The notes under the pieces were generated by a model. That model worked only from the letters and a program-made list of their open reading frames with translations, was not told the DNA's origin and ran no database searches. A DNA stretch of 49,151 nt from Phocaeicola sp. (GTDB lineage Bacteria; Bacteroidota; Bacteroidia; Bacteroidales; Bacteroidaceae): NCBI GenBank assembly GCA_029257865.1, contig JARIAN010000121.1, forward strand, positions 1 through 49,151. Direction: 5' to 3'. Made by a program: the position numbers and the translations under genes. Positions 1 to 7,982 of the stretch are shown here, piece by piece (the first letter of the stretch is position 1; the number at the start of each line of letters is the position of its first letter).

Positions 1-71
1 CGCGTAGCTCAACTGAATAGAGTAGCTGACTACGGATCAGCCGGTTACAGGTTTGAATCCTGTCGCGGTCA
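1..71 (+). tRNA. tRNA-Arg (anticodon ACG), 5' end cut by window
   Basis: Cloverleaf is readable from the fourth acceptor base onward. The anticodon stem GCTGA/TCAGC encloses the loop CTACGGA, giving anticodon ACG. The T arm and the 3' acceptor strand CGCGGTC at 64-70 are followed by discriminator A71. The first three acceptor bases lie before the window. It is nearly identical to the next tRNA, differing at one visible position just after the anticodon stem (C here, T there). Confidence 0.93.
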
Positions 72-103
72 CTTCTTTCAACAAAAGAAAAACATTGTAG
101 TAT

Positions 104-177
104 GGCCGCGTAGCTCAACTGAATAGAGTAGCTGACTACGGATCAGCTGGTTACAGGTTTGAATCCTGTCGCGGTCA
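104..177 (+). tRNA. tRNA-Arg (anticodon ACG)
   Basis: Complete cloverleaf. Acceptor GGCCGCG (104-110) pairs with CGCGGTC (170-176) with one G-U pair, and the discriminator is A177. The anticodon loop CTACGGA gives ACG, which reads CGN arginine codons after A34-to-inosine editing. No CCA is encoded. It follows the first copy by 32 bases, so both are probably processed from one transcript. Confidence 0.95.
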
Positions 178-183
178 CAATTT

Positions 184-209
184 AAGTCTTCTTCGGAAGA
201 CTTTTTTTT
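184..209 (+). terminator. Intrinsic terminator after the tRNA pair
   Basis: Perfect 8-bp stem AAGTCTTC (184-191) / GAAGACTT (196-203) closed by a TTCG tetraloop and followed by a T tract. It lies 6 bases after the second tRNA and ends that transcript. Confidence 0.9.
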
Positions 210-252
210 GTATATTTCCCTATCCTATTTATTTTACTCAGCATATTCCAAT

Positions 253-296
253 ACAAAAAAGAGAAGAATGATGCATCTTGCAACAATCTTCTCTTT
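253..296 (-). terminator. Terminator of the thioredoxin-fold gene
   Basis: Stem AAAGAGAAGA (258-267) / TCTTCTCTTT (287-296). On the minus strand the second arm runs into a T tract (A run at 254-260 of the plus strand). It lies 57 bases past the stop of the minus-strand gene at 354. The flanking A/T runs could let it work in both directions. Confidence 0.75.
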
Positions 297-353
297 GCTT
301 TTTTGTTGTATTCAATTTGTTTCGTTTTCAATCTCCTCTATCTTTCCTAAATT

Positions 354-854
354 TTAATCTTTAAGATAAGATTTTAGATTTTCCGCTGTTACGTTGCGAG
401 CTATTATCACCCCTTTACTGTCCAGCAAATAGTTCTTGAAACCATTTTTTAAGTCGAACATCTTATATAGGTTCGAATAAATGTTCTCTACTTCAAGATA
501 ACATCTGTCTTCGGGCAATCCATCTTGCTTGACCGCCGCCCGAAAGACAGATGGATAACGGTCAAAAGAGACTGAAACTAACTGAATACGGTCAGTCTTT
601 TCCGTAAAATGAGCTAAAGATGCATTACATTCTCTAGAAGAAGCATCATAACTAGCCCAAAAACTCAATAAAGTATATCCTCCTTCGGATCTATGCAGAT
701 TGAGCGACTGCTTGGCGCTACAGAGAGAAAAAGAAGGAAGAACATCCCCCACACTATATTTCTCTGTAAGAACAACTCTTTCATCACTAAATGACAAAGA
801 GATAAAGGAACTGAATACCAATACAACAAAAAACCATTTTACACTTTTAATCAT
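354..854 (-). CDS. Exported thioredoxin-fold (TlpA-like) protein without CxxC
   Basis: 166 residues starting with a signal peptide (about residues 1-23). The mature part starts like TlpA/ResA proteins, with a GDVLPSFSL segment, and reaches the usual strand before the active site with LLSFWAS near residues 62-68. In active members a CxxC follows directly; here the stretch is YDASSREC, so the redox pair is missing. A nearby KGVIIARN near the C-terminus matches the later strand of the fold. Disulfide oxidoreductase activity is therefore unlikely; a binding or stress-related role in the periplasm is possible. It is alone on the minus strand with its own promoter and structured leader. Confidence 0.75.
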   Translation of the reverse strand: MIKSVKWFFVVLVFSSFISLSFSDERVVLTEKYSVGDVLPSFSLCSAKQSLNLHRSEGGYTLLSFWASYDASSRECNASLAHFTEKTDRIQLVSVSFDRYPSVFRAAVKQDGLPEDRCYLEVENIYSNLYKMFDLKNGFKNYLLDSKGVIIARNVTAENLKSYLKD

Positions 855-868
855 GTAATTTGATTTTA

Positions 869-952
869 GTTAATACTATCCGGACCCTGTTCTCGGTCAG
901 TGATTTCCGTCCGGACTTTTATTCAGGCAATAAAGAAACACACTCTATTAAC
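869..952 (-). ncRNA. Predicted three-way-junction RNA in leader of the 354-854 gene
   Basis: Read on the minus strand. Closing stem GTTAATA (952-946) pairs with TATTAAC (875-869). Inside are hairpin one, TTTATT-GCCTG-AATAAA (934-918), and hairpin two, GTCCGGA (915-909) with TCCGGAC (885-879). All three stems are perfect. A TAnnTTTG box at 975-968 would start transcription near 961, just before the closing stem, and the structure ends 14 bases before the ATG at 854. There is no T tract, so it may be a 5' UTR element or a processed RNA. Family not identified. Confidence 0.45.
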
Positions 953-967
953 CTGGAGAAATCGGGG

Positions 968-975
968 CAAAGGTA
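968..975 (-). promoter_or_regulatory. -7 promoter box TACCTTTG
   Basis: Exact match to TAnnTTTG on the minus strand. Predicted start is near 961, giving a leader of about 105 bases that contains the three-way junction. A clear -33 TTTG is not seen. Confidence 0.6.
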
Positions 976-1135
976 ATTATTTTTTTCTTAAATGAAATGC
1001 AATTCTCAATATTTCATGTTATTCAGCATGTTTTTAATCTTTTAAGAAAGCCATAATCCAAACTGAAAGTGCAATAATTCAATGAAATGATAAAAATATG
1101 CAAGTCTAAAAGAGATTTAATAAAGATAAAAAAAT

Positions 1136-1143
1136 TATCTTTG
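1136..1143 (+). promoter_or_regulatory. -7 promoter box TATCTTTG for serB
   Basis: Exact TAnnTTTG match. Transcription would start near 1150, leaving a leader of only about 20 bases. This favours the ATG at 1169 over the GTG at 1163. No strong -33 element is seen. Confidence 0.65.
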
Positions 1144-1168
1144 CAATAAATTACAACCAGCAGTGAAT

Positions 1169-2395
1169 ATGAAGACTGAATTAACATTGATACGTATCAG
1201 TGGATTAGACCGGCCAGGACTTACCGCTTCAATGACAGAAATCTTGTCGCGATATGAGGTGGACATCATGGATATCGGACAAGCAGACATCCATAGCACC
1301 CTTTCTCTGGGGATTCTCTTTAAATGTTCGGAGTCCGATTCGGGAAACATCATGAAAGAACTTTTATTCAAAGCTTCCGAACTGGGTATTCATATCAGTT
1401 TCCACCCGATTACTAAGGAGGAATACGACACTTGGGTAAGAATGCAGGGCAAGAACAGATACATCCTCACCCTACTAGGACGTAAACTGACAGCCCAGCA
1501 AATAGCAGCTGCTACTAGAGTTCTCTCAAATCAAGGGTTGAATATTGATGCTATCCGCCGTCTGACTGGACGCGTTCCCCTTGAAGAGTGCAATTCACAG
1601 GTAAGAGCCTGCATTGAACTCTCTGTTCGCGGTACCCCTAAAAACCGTGAGGAACTCCAAAAGAACCTAATGTCTCTTAGCTCGCAACTCCAGATGGACT
1701 TCTCATTCCAGCAAGATACCATGTATCGCCGCATGAGACGCCTCATTTGTTTTGATATGGACTCCACTCTTATTGAAACTGAAGTGATAGATGAACTGGC
1801 AGACCGTGCAGGGGTGGGCGCTCAAGTTCGTGAAATTACAGAACGGGCTATGAGAGGAGAAATCGATTTTAATGAAAGTTTCACACAGCGTGTAGCCCTT
1901 CTCAAAGGACTGGATGAATCTGTAATGAAAGACATTGCAGCCAACCTCCCTATTACCGAAGGAGTGGAAAGACTTATGTATGTATTGAAACGGTATGGAT
2001 ATAAGATTGCGATACTCTCGGGAGGATTCACTTATTTTGGAAACTACCTGAAGGAAAAGTTTGGAATAGACTATGTATATGCCAACGATTTGGAAATTGT
2101 AGACGGCAAACTGACTGGCAGATATGTAGGCGACATAGTAAACGGCAAGAGAAAAGTGGAATTACTTCGCCTCATAGCACAAGTGGAAAATGTGGATATC
2201 GCACAGACCATTGCAGTAGGTGACGGAGCAAACGACCTGCCTATGCTTGCTGCAGCCGGACTGGGGATTGCTTTTCATGCCAAGCCTAAAGTGAAAGAGA
2301 ACGCACAACAAGCCATCAATACCATCGGAATAGACGGAGTGCTCTATTTCTTAGGATTTAAAGACTCTTATTTAGATGAGAGAGGAAACGGATAA
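1169..2395 (+). CDS. serB: Phosphoserine phosphatase with two N-terminal ACT domains
   Basis: Last step of serine synthesis: removes phosphate from phosphoserine in the cytoplasm. About 408 residues from ATG 1169; a GTG two codons upstream (1163) is an alternative start. Residues 1-85 and about 95-178 look like ACT regulatory domains (the first has the RISGLDRPGLTA pattern). The HAD catalytic part follows with motif I DMDSTLIE (Asp196 and Asp198), motif II SGG, the lysine of motif III in GKRK, and motif IV GDGANDLPML. All catalytic residues are present. The two ACT domains suggest amino-acid feedback. It is followed after 18 bases by a helicase gene, probably in the same transcript. Confidence 0.93.
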   Translation: MKTELTLIRISGLDRPGLTASMTEILSRYEVDIMDIGQADIHSTLSLGILFKCSESDSGNIMKELLFKASELGIHISFHPITKEEYDTWVRMQGKNRYILTLLGRKLTAQQIAAATRVLSNQGLNIDAIRRLTGRVPLEECNSQVRACIELSVRGTPKNREELQKNLMSLSSQLQMDFSFQQDTMYRRMRRLICFDMDSTLIETEVIDELADRAGVGAQVREITERAMRGEIDFNESFTQRVALLKGLDESVMKDIAANLPITEGVERLMYVLKRYGYKIAILSGGFTYFGNYLKEKFGIDYVYANDLEIVDGKLTGRYVGDIVNGKRKVELLRLIAQVENVDIAQTIAVGDGANDLPMLAAAGLGIAFHAKPKVKENAQQAINTIGIDGVLYFLGFKDSYLDERGNG

Positions 2396-2413
2396 TTAAG
2401 ATATTTATCATAT

Positions 2414-3673
2414 ATGGAATTTTCAGAGTTAGACTTAGAAGACAGTGTCTTAGATGCACTGGATGCAATGAATTTTGTGGAATGTACTCCGGTGCAAGAG
2501 CATACCATACCTGTAATTCTTGAAGGAAAAGACTTGATAGGTGTGGCACAGACTGGAACCGGAAAAACAGCAGCCTATCTGCTTCCTGTCATCAACCAAC
2601 TTAGCAAAGGAGGATACCCCGATGATGCCATCAACTGCTTGATTATGTCACCAACCCGTGAACTTGCCCAGCAAATAGACCAGCAGATGGAGGGATTTTC
2701 TTATTTCATGCCTACATCTAGTGTTGCTATTTACGGAGGAAATGACGGAATACGTTTCGAACAAGAAAAAAAAGGATTAACTTTAGGGGCAGATGTCGTT
2801 ATTGCTACTCCTGGCAGATTAATCAGCCATCTGAGCCTGGGGTATGTGGACCTTTCCAAGGTGTCTTTCTTTATCCTTGATGAGGCTGACCGCATGCTCG
2901 ACATGGGATTTGCCGATGACATTATGCAAATAGTGAAACATTTGCCAGCCGAACGGCAAACCATTATGTTCTCGGCCACGATGCCTTCTAAAATTCAACA
3001 GTTGGCAAAAACCATTCTGAAAAATCCGGTAGAAGTCAAATTGGCAGTATCAAAGCCTGCTGAAAAAATCATTCAGGCTGCTTACATTTGTTATGAAGCG
3101 CAAAAATTGGGAATCGTAAAAGAATTGTTCAAAGAACAACAGCCGGAACGCGTCATTATTTTTGCATCGTCAAAGGTAAAGGTGAAAGAAGTAGCCAAGG
3201 CCCTTAAAAGAATGAACTTGAATGTGGGAGAAATGCATTCTGATCTAGAACAGGCTCAGCGTGATGAAATCATGCATGAATTCAGAAACGGAAGAATCAA
3301 TATGCTTGTAGCTACTGATATCGTCGCAAGAGGAATCGATATTGACGACATACGACTGGTCATCAATTACGACGTGCCACACGACAGTGAAGACTATGTT
3401 CACCGCATCGGCCGAACAGCCCGGGCAAACAATGATGGATGTGCCATCACTTTTGTAAGTGAGAAGGAACAGACACAATTTAAACATATTGAAAACTTCT
3501 TGGAAAAGGACATTTATAAAATTGCCGTTCCAGAACAACTTGGAGAAGCTCCTGAGTATGCTCCAAAAATGAAATCTGCGGATAACAGAAAAAAACGTCA
3601 AAAGCCACAACGAGGAAAATTCAATAGAAAAAACTATAAGAAGAACAAGGATAACTCAAACTCTCAAGTATAA
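2414..3673 (+). CDS. DEAD-box ATP-dependent RNA helicase
   Basis: 419 residues with the full helicase core. The Q motif is FVECTPVQ (about 21-28), Walker A AQTGTGKT (45-52), then PTRELAQQ, TPGRL, DEAD, SAT, ARGID and HRIGRTAR. The core ends near residue 370. A lysine/arginine/asparagine-rich tail follows and probably binds RNA. The overall form is RhlE/SrmB-like; the exact orthologue cannot be told from motifs alone, so no symbol is given. The likely role is ribosome assembly or mRNA turnover. It lies 18 bases after serB with no promoter between, and a strong terminator follows its stop. Confidence 0.92.
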   Translation: MEFSELDLEDSVLDALDAMNFVECTPVQEHTIPVILEGKDLIGVAQTGTGKTAAYLLPVINQLSKGGYPDDAINCLIMSPTRELAQQIDQQMEGFSYFMPTSSVAIYGGNDGIRFEQEKKGLTLGADVVIATPGRLISHLSLGYVDLSKVSFFILDEADRMLDMGFADDIMQIVKHLPAERQTIMFSATMPSKIQQLAKTILKNPVEVKLAVSKPAEKIIQAAYICYEAQKLGIVKELFKEQQPERVIIFASSKVKVKEVAKALKRMNLNVGEMHSDLEQAQRDEIMHEFRNGRINMLVATDIVARGIDIDDIRLVINYDVPHDSEDYVHRIGRTARANNDGCAITFVSEKEQTQFKHIENFLEKDIYKIAVPEQLGEAPEYAPKMKSADNRKKRQKPQRGKFNRKNYKKNKDNSNSQV

Positions 3674-3698
3674 AGGTTTGCCCTATCCTAGAATCAAT

Positions 3699-3752
3699 AA
3701 AAAGCAATCGCCATATCCACCTCATTAGGGTAAGATATGGCGATTGCTTTTT
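3699..3752. terminator. Bidirectional terminator between convergent genes
   Basis: Perfect 19-bp stem: the arm at 3699-3717 (AAAAAGCAATCGCC...) is the reverse complement of 3734-3752, with a 16-base loop. The A-rich start and T-rich end allow termination of both the helicase transcript (+) and the TRIC-family transcript (-). Confidence 0.93.
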
Positions 3753-3766
3753 ATAATACCTATAGT

Positions 3767-4384
3767 TTAAAGAGTATCATCTCTTTTTAAGATAGGCAAT
3801 GTAATCTGATATTTAACAGCTAATATTCGGATGACCAGCACTGTGGTACCAGCTATCAATTGTGCCAAATAATCCTCCATGTCAACTTTTGTGCAAAGCC
3901 AATACACAATACCTCCCGCCACACAGGCCATTGCATAGATTTCCTTACGGAAAATCAGTGGAATCTCATTGATAAACACATCGCGGATAACACCTCCAGC
4001 AGCACCTGTGATACTTCCCATAATGATAGCTACCCAAAAAGGGAAACCAAAACTTATGGCTTTGCTGAAACCTACTACAGTAAAGAGAGCCAGTCCCAAA
4101 CTGTCAAAAAAGAAAAACGTATTGTTCAAATGAATCAAGAAACGGCCAAATATAATCACAAAAAACATAGCGAAAGCCGTACAGATTAAGTAAATAGGGT
4201 CAGTCATCCAAACGGGAGTCGCATCTAACAATAAATCACGAAGAGTACCACCGCCTATTGCTGTGGCCAAACCTACAATATAAGCACCAAACCAATCAAA
4301 CTGTTTGGCTGAGGCTAAACGAATACCACTAATAGCAAAAGCAAAAGTTCCGATAAAATCTAATATTTGTACAAAAGAAGGCAT
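3767..4384 (-). CDS. TRIC/UPF0126-family cation channel protein
   Basis: 205 residues, almost all membrane helix (about seven segments), in two homologous halves. Each half carries the family's glycine-rich kink and charged pair: GGGTLRD in the first and GGVIRD in the second. Prokaryotic members related to YicG form trimeric, potassium-permeable channels in the inner membrane. Length is typical. The start lies 26 bases after the DUF3078 gene on the same strand, so the two are probably co-transcribed, and the 3699-3752 terminator closes the unit. Physiological role in this organism is unknown. Confidence 0.85.
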   Translation of the reverse strand: MPSFVQILDFIGTFAFAISGIRLASAKQFDWFGAYIVGLATAIGGGTLRDLLLDATPVWMTDPIYLICTAFAMFFVIIFGRFLIHLNNTFFFFDSLGLALFTVVGFSKAISFGFPFWVAIIMGSITGAAGGVIRDVFINEIPLIFRKEIYAMACVAGGIVYWLCTKVDMEDYLAQLIAGTTVLVIRILAVKYQITLPILKRDDTL

Positions 4385-4410
4385 TTTTTTATCTATTAAT
4401 CAATTAAACA

Positions 4411-6156
4411 TTACCATACATAATTAAATCCAAGACTTAACAGCTCCTGGAACTGGAAATAACTTTCATCCGGCTCACGGTTTACAGAATCATCAAATCG
4501 CGCATGCATAAACAACTTGGTAGAGAAATAACGGTTGAAGTTGAAAGTAAACGTATTTTCCCATTCCGACAAAGCCTTATCATAGTTGGTGGTATACGAT
4601 AATTTAGACTCCCATAAAAGATTTGACATAATTTTCCAGCTCAATTTAGCATCCAAACGAGAACCCCATTGACTTTTGGTCTTATGCCCTTCATCAATAT
4701 TAAATTTCGTAGGGTCTACCCTATCACTTGACACACTATATAATGTGTAGTTGAACGGATTAATCAGCACAGACAAATTACAGATACCATCTTTCACAAA
4801 CTTATAGTCCATACCAAGACCCACGTTCAATTCGGCAGGAGAAAGGAAAGTAGAAATCAGCTTTTTAGAATTAGTTTCGTAGCTGGAAGCGAACTGAGTT
4901 TTAAACTCAGCAGACAAAGTATAATACCAATTACTGATTGCTTTGTATCCCACCTTAGTTGTGACACGAAACAAGTCGTTATTAGGCTTGTATTGATGTA
5001 CGGTGTCCGAAGGAGTTGCAATAAATCCCAATTTCATTTCAATGCTGTTTTCAAATTGCACCCTTTGCTTATCATCATAGTTCACTTGCCATACCATTCC
5101 GGAAAGTAAAGACTTAGTACTTTCACCACCTTTATACCAGTTATCTGATACATAATTTTGAGAGAACTGCACGAATCCATTACCTCCCATTGTCCAAAAA
5201 TTAGGTTTGATTACTAGCAAATCGTTTTCTTGCACTTGGTTCACATCTACATTTGTCTGAACAAGATGAAGCACTTTCTCTTTTTTGGGTTCGTGAATGA
5301 TGAATTTGTCGCTCAAGGGATCAGCTCCTTCAAGGTCTTTCTCATTTTTACATACCATATTAGGATAATCCAAATAGAAAGTCAGCAATTGCTTGTTGAT
5401 TTGCTTATCAATATATTCTGATTTGGTTAGCCGTGGTAATGAAGGCATTAACTTTTCCATTTGGTTTTCTCTAACAAATGGAATAATGGGTTTCCACTTT
5501 TCAATAGAAAATGCGTCTTCGATGGCAGCTGAATAATAAGTAGTAGGAATTATCAACTTATAGTAATCAGCATCCGAACGAATCCAAGAAGGAGCATCAG
5601 TAATATAGATGTCATCCCATCTATTTAACATTTCTCTGTACTCACGATGGAATCTCCAAACAAAATTGGCAAACTTTAAAACACAAGGATTCGGCCTGTA
5701 AGCAGGAGCACCCTTCTTTACCTTTCCCCGTGAAGTTTTCAGAGTGTCACTAACTACAGTATCTTTTTTCAAGGTATCCAATGACAATGTGTCAATAGCC
5801 AAGGTATCTAAGGATAAGGAATCAATAGCCAAGGTATCCACACCAAGATTTTTCAAGCGAACCGCCATAGAGTCCATGCCTACAGAATCACAGAACAATG
5901 TATCATTGGTAAATACATCCTCTCCAAAAGTTATGATACTGTCAGCTTCTTGGTCATCACTAACTATAATAGTAGAATCAGAAAGAAGTATCTGATTAAT
6001 CAAACTATCTGTAATAAGGTCTTTGGCTAAAACAGAATCAGCAACAACCTTTCCCAATTGCCTAAATGTCGAGTCAACTTTCTCTACCCGATGTTGTGCC
6101 AAGCCAGAACTAGCTAAACCTAGCGATACCAGTGAAAGTCCAATTAATATCTTCAT
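4411..6156 (-). CDS. DUF3078-type outer-membrane protein
   Basis: 581 residues. A signal peptide (cleavage near Ala20) is followed by a low-complexity segment at about residues 95-145, where DTLAIDSLSLDTL-type units repeat. The C-terminal half, from about residue 315, has alternating strand patterns and many aromatic residues (for example GGNGFVQFSQNYVSDNWYKG) and ends in FNYVW. This fits an outer-membrane beta-barrel and matches DUF3078 as I recall it. The repeats may form a flexible periplasmic linker. Function is unknown. It is first in a two-gene unit with the TRIC-family protein and has its own -7 box 24 bases upstream. Confidence 0.75.
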   Translation of the reverse strand: MKILIGLSLVSLGLASSGLAQHRVEKVDSTFRQLGKVVADSVLAKDLITDSLINQILLSDSTIIVSDDQEADSIITFGEDVFTNDTLFCDSVGMDSMAVRLKNLGVDTLAIDSLSLDTLAIDTLSLDTLKKDTVVSDTLKTSRGKVKKGAPAYRPNPCVLKFANFVWRFHREYREMLNRWDDIYITDAPSWIRSDADYYKLIIPTTYYSAAIEDAFSIEKWKPIIPFVRENQMEKLMPSLPRLTKSEYIDKQINKQLLTFYLDYPNMVCKNEKDLEGADPLSDKFIIHEPKKEKVLHLVQTNVDVNQVQENDLLVIKPNFWTMGGNGFVQFSQNYVSDNWYKGGESTKSLLSGMVWQVNYDDKQRVQFENSIEMKLGFIATPSDTVHQYKPNNDLFRVTTKVGYKAISNWYYTLSAEFKTQFASSYETNSKKLISTFLSPAELNVGLGMDYKFVKDGICNLSVLINPFNYTLYSVSSDRVDPTKFNIDEGHKTKSQWGSRLDAKLSWKIMSNLLWESKLSYTTNYDKALSEWENTFTFNFNRYFSTKLFMHARFDDSVNREPDESYFQFQELLSLGFNYVW

Positions 6157-6179
6157 AATTTATTTCTCATTTTTTTCTG

Positions 6180-6187
6180 CAAAAATA
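6180..6187 (-). promoter_or_regulatory. -7 promoter box TATTTTTG for the DUF3078 gene
   Basis: TAnnTTTG match on the minus strand. Predicted start near 6173, giving a leader of about 17 bases before the ATG at 6156. Confidence 0.55.
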
Positions 6188-6302
6188 AAATAAAACTTTT
6201 TTAAATGACAGAAAAATAGTAGAATGAAGAAAAAAAAGCATGAAAAAATCAAAGACTCAATGTTTTCTTAGATTACATCGTGGGATATTCACTATTTTTT
6301 TA

Positions 6303-6310
6303 TAATTTTG
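6303..6310 (+). promoter_or_regulatory. -7 promoter box TAATTTTG for pyrG
   Basis: TAnnTTTG match. Predicted start near 6317, leaving a leader of about 44 bases to the GTG start of pyrG. Confidence 0.6.
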
Positions 6311-6360
6311 CATCTTTGAATAGAAGTGTAAGAAACAATCATTTTTAAAATAATCATATT

Positions 6361-7959
6361 GTGGCAGAAACAAAGTACATTTTCGTAACAGGTGGTGTAG
6401 CCTCTTCATTGGGCAAAGGTATTATTTCATCATCTATTGGTAAGTTGCTGCAAGCCAGAGGCTACAGCGTAACAATCCAGAAATTCGATCCGTATATCAA
6501 CATCGACCCAGGTACTCTGAATCCTTATGAGCACGGAGAATGTTATGTAACAGTAGACGGTCACGAAGCTGACCTTGACCTTGGACACTATGAACGTTTT
6601 CTTGGTATCCAAACTACTAAAGCAAACAACATTACTACAGGACGCATTTATAAAAGCGTTATTGACAAGGAGCGTCGTGGTGATTATTTAGGAAAGACAA
6701 TCCAGATCATTCCTCATATCACTGATGAGATTAAACGTAATGTTAAACTATTGGGCAACAAGTATAAATTTGATTTCGTAATCACTGAAATCGGTGGAAC
6801 TGTAGGCGATATAGAATCTCTTCCATACTTGGAAAGCATCCGTCAGCTCAAGTGGGAACTAGGACGCAATGCCCTTTGTGTACACCTTACTTATGTACCT
6901 TATTTGGCTGCAGCTGGTGAATTGAAGACTAAACCAACTCAGCATTCTGTAAAGGAATTGCAGTCGGTAGGTATTCAGCCAGACATTTTGGTGCTTCGTA
7001 CAGAGCATGAACTGAGCAGTAACTTGAAGAAAAAAGTTGCTCTGTTCTGCAATGTGGATGAAAATGCCGTTATCCAATCAAAAGACATGCCAACCATTTA
7101 TGAAGTTCCAGTTCGTATGCAGGAACAGAAACTGGATGTCACTATTCTTGAAAAGATGGGTTTGCCTATAGGCGAAACTCCTACCTTGGGTCCATGGAAA
7201 GAATTCTTGAACCGCAGACATCATGCCACTGAAATGGTTAAAATCGGACTTGTTGGAAAATATGATTTGCAGGATGCATATAAATCTATCTTAGAGGCTC
7301 TTTCTCAAGCTGCTACATATAATGACAGAAAAGCAGACATTCACTTCATCAATAGTGAGAATCTGACTGATGCTAATGTAGAAGAACAGTTGTCTGATAT
7401 GGATGGAATCATTATTTGCCCTGGATTTGGACAGCGTGGTGTAGAAGGTAAATTCGTTGCACTGAAATATTGCCGTACACATGATGTTCCAACTTTCGGT
7501 ATTTGTTTAGGTATGCAGTGCATGGCAATTGAATTTGCAAGAAATGTATTGGGATATACCGACGCAAACAGCCGTGAAATGAATGAAAAAACTCCTCACA
7601 ATGTAATTGACATTATGGAAGAACAGAAGTCAATCACTAATATGGGCGGAACAATGCGTTTGGGAGCTTATGAATGTATCTTAGAGAAGACCTCTAAAAC
7701 ATACGAAGCATACCAAAGTGAATCAATCCAAGAGCGCCATCGCCATCGTTATGAATTCAACAGCGCTTATAAAAAAGAATATGAAGATGCTGGTATGAAG
7801 TGTGTGGGAACTAATCCGGAATCGGGCTTGGTAGAAATCGTAGAAATACCTACTTTGAAGTGGTTTATCGGTACTCAGTTCCATCCAGAATATAGCAGTA
7901 CTGTATTGAAACCACATCCATTGTTCTTGTCTTTCATTAAAGCTGCTATCAATAAATAA
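6361..7959 (+). CDS. pyrG: CTP synthase
   Basis: Converts UTP to CTP with ATP and glutamine. 532 residues, typical length. The N-terminal synthetase domain (to about residue 265) starts with VTGGVASSLGKG, the P-loop-like nucleotide site. The C-terminal class I glutamine amidotransferase domain has nucleophile Cys382 in GICLGMQ, and His508 and Glu510 in FHPE. The start is GTG at 6361: no ATG lies in frame upstream and the family's MAETKYIFVTGG start fits exactly. yidC follows 23 bases later, so the two are probably one transcript ending at 9855-9895. Confidence 0.97.
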   Translation: MAETKYIFVTGGVASSLGKGIISSSIGKLLQARGYSVTIQKFDPYINIDPGTLNPYEHGECYVTVDGHEADLDLGHYERFLGIQTTKANNITTGRIYKSVIDKERRGDYLGKTIQIIPHITDEIKRNVKLLGNKYKFDFVITEIGGTVGDIESLPYLESIRQLKWELGRNALCVHLTYVPYLAAAGELKTKPTQHSVKELQSVGIQPDILVLRTEHELSSNLKKKVALFCNVDENAVIQSKDMPTIYEVPVRMQEQKLDVTILEKMGLPIGETPTLGPWKEFLNRRHHATEMVKIGLVGKYDLQDAYKSILEALSQAATYNDRKADIHFINSENLTDANVEEQLSDMDGIIICPGFGQRGVEGKFVALKYCRTHDVPTFGICLGMQCMAIEFARNVLGYTDANSREMNEKTPHNVIDIMEEQKSITNMGGTMRLGAYECILEKTSKTYEAYQSESIQERHRHRYEFNSAYKKEYEDAGMKCVGTNPESGLVEIVEIPTLKWFIGTQFHPEYSSTVLKPHPLFLSFIKAAINK

Positions 7960-7982
7960 CAAGTATAATAAAACAATAGTAA

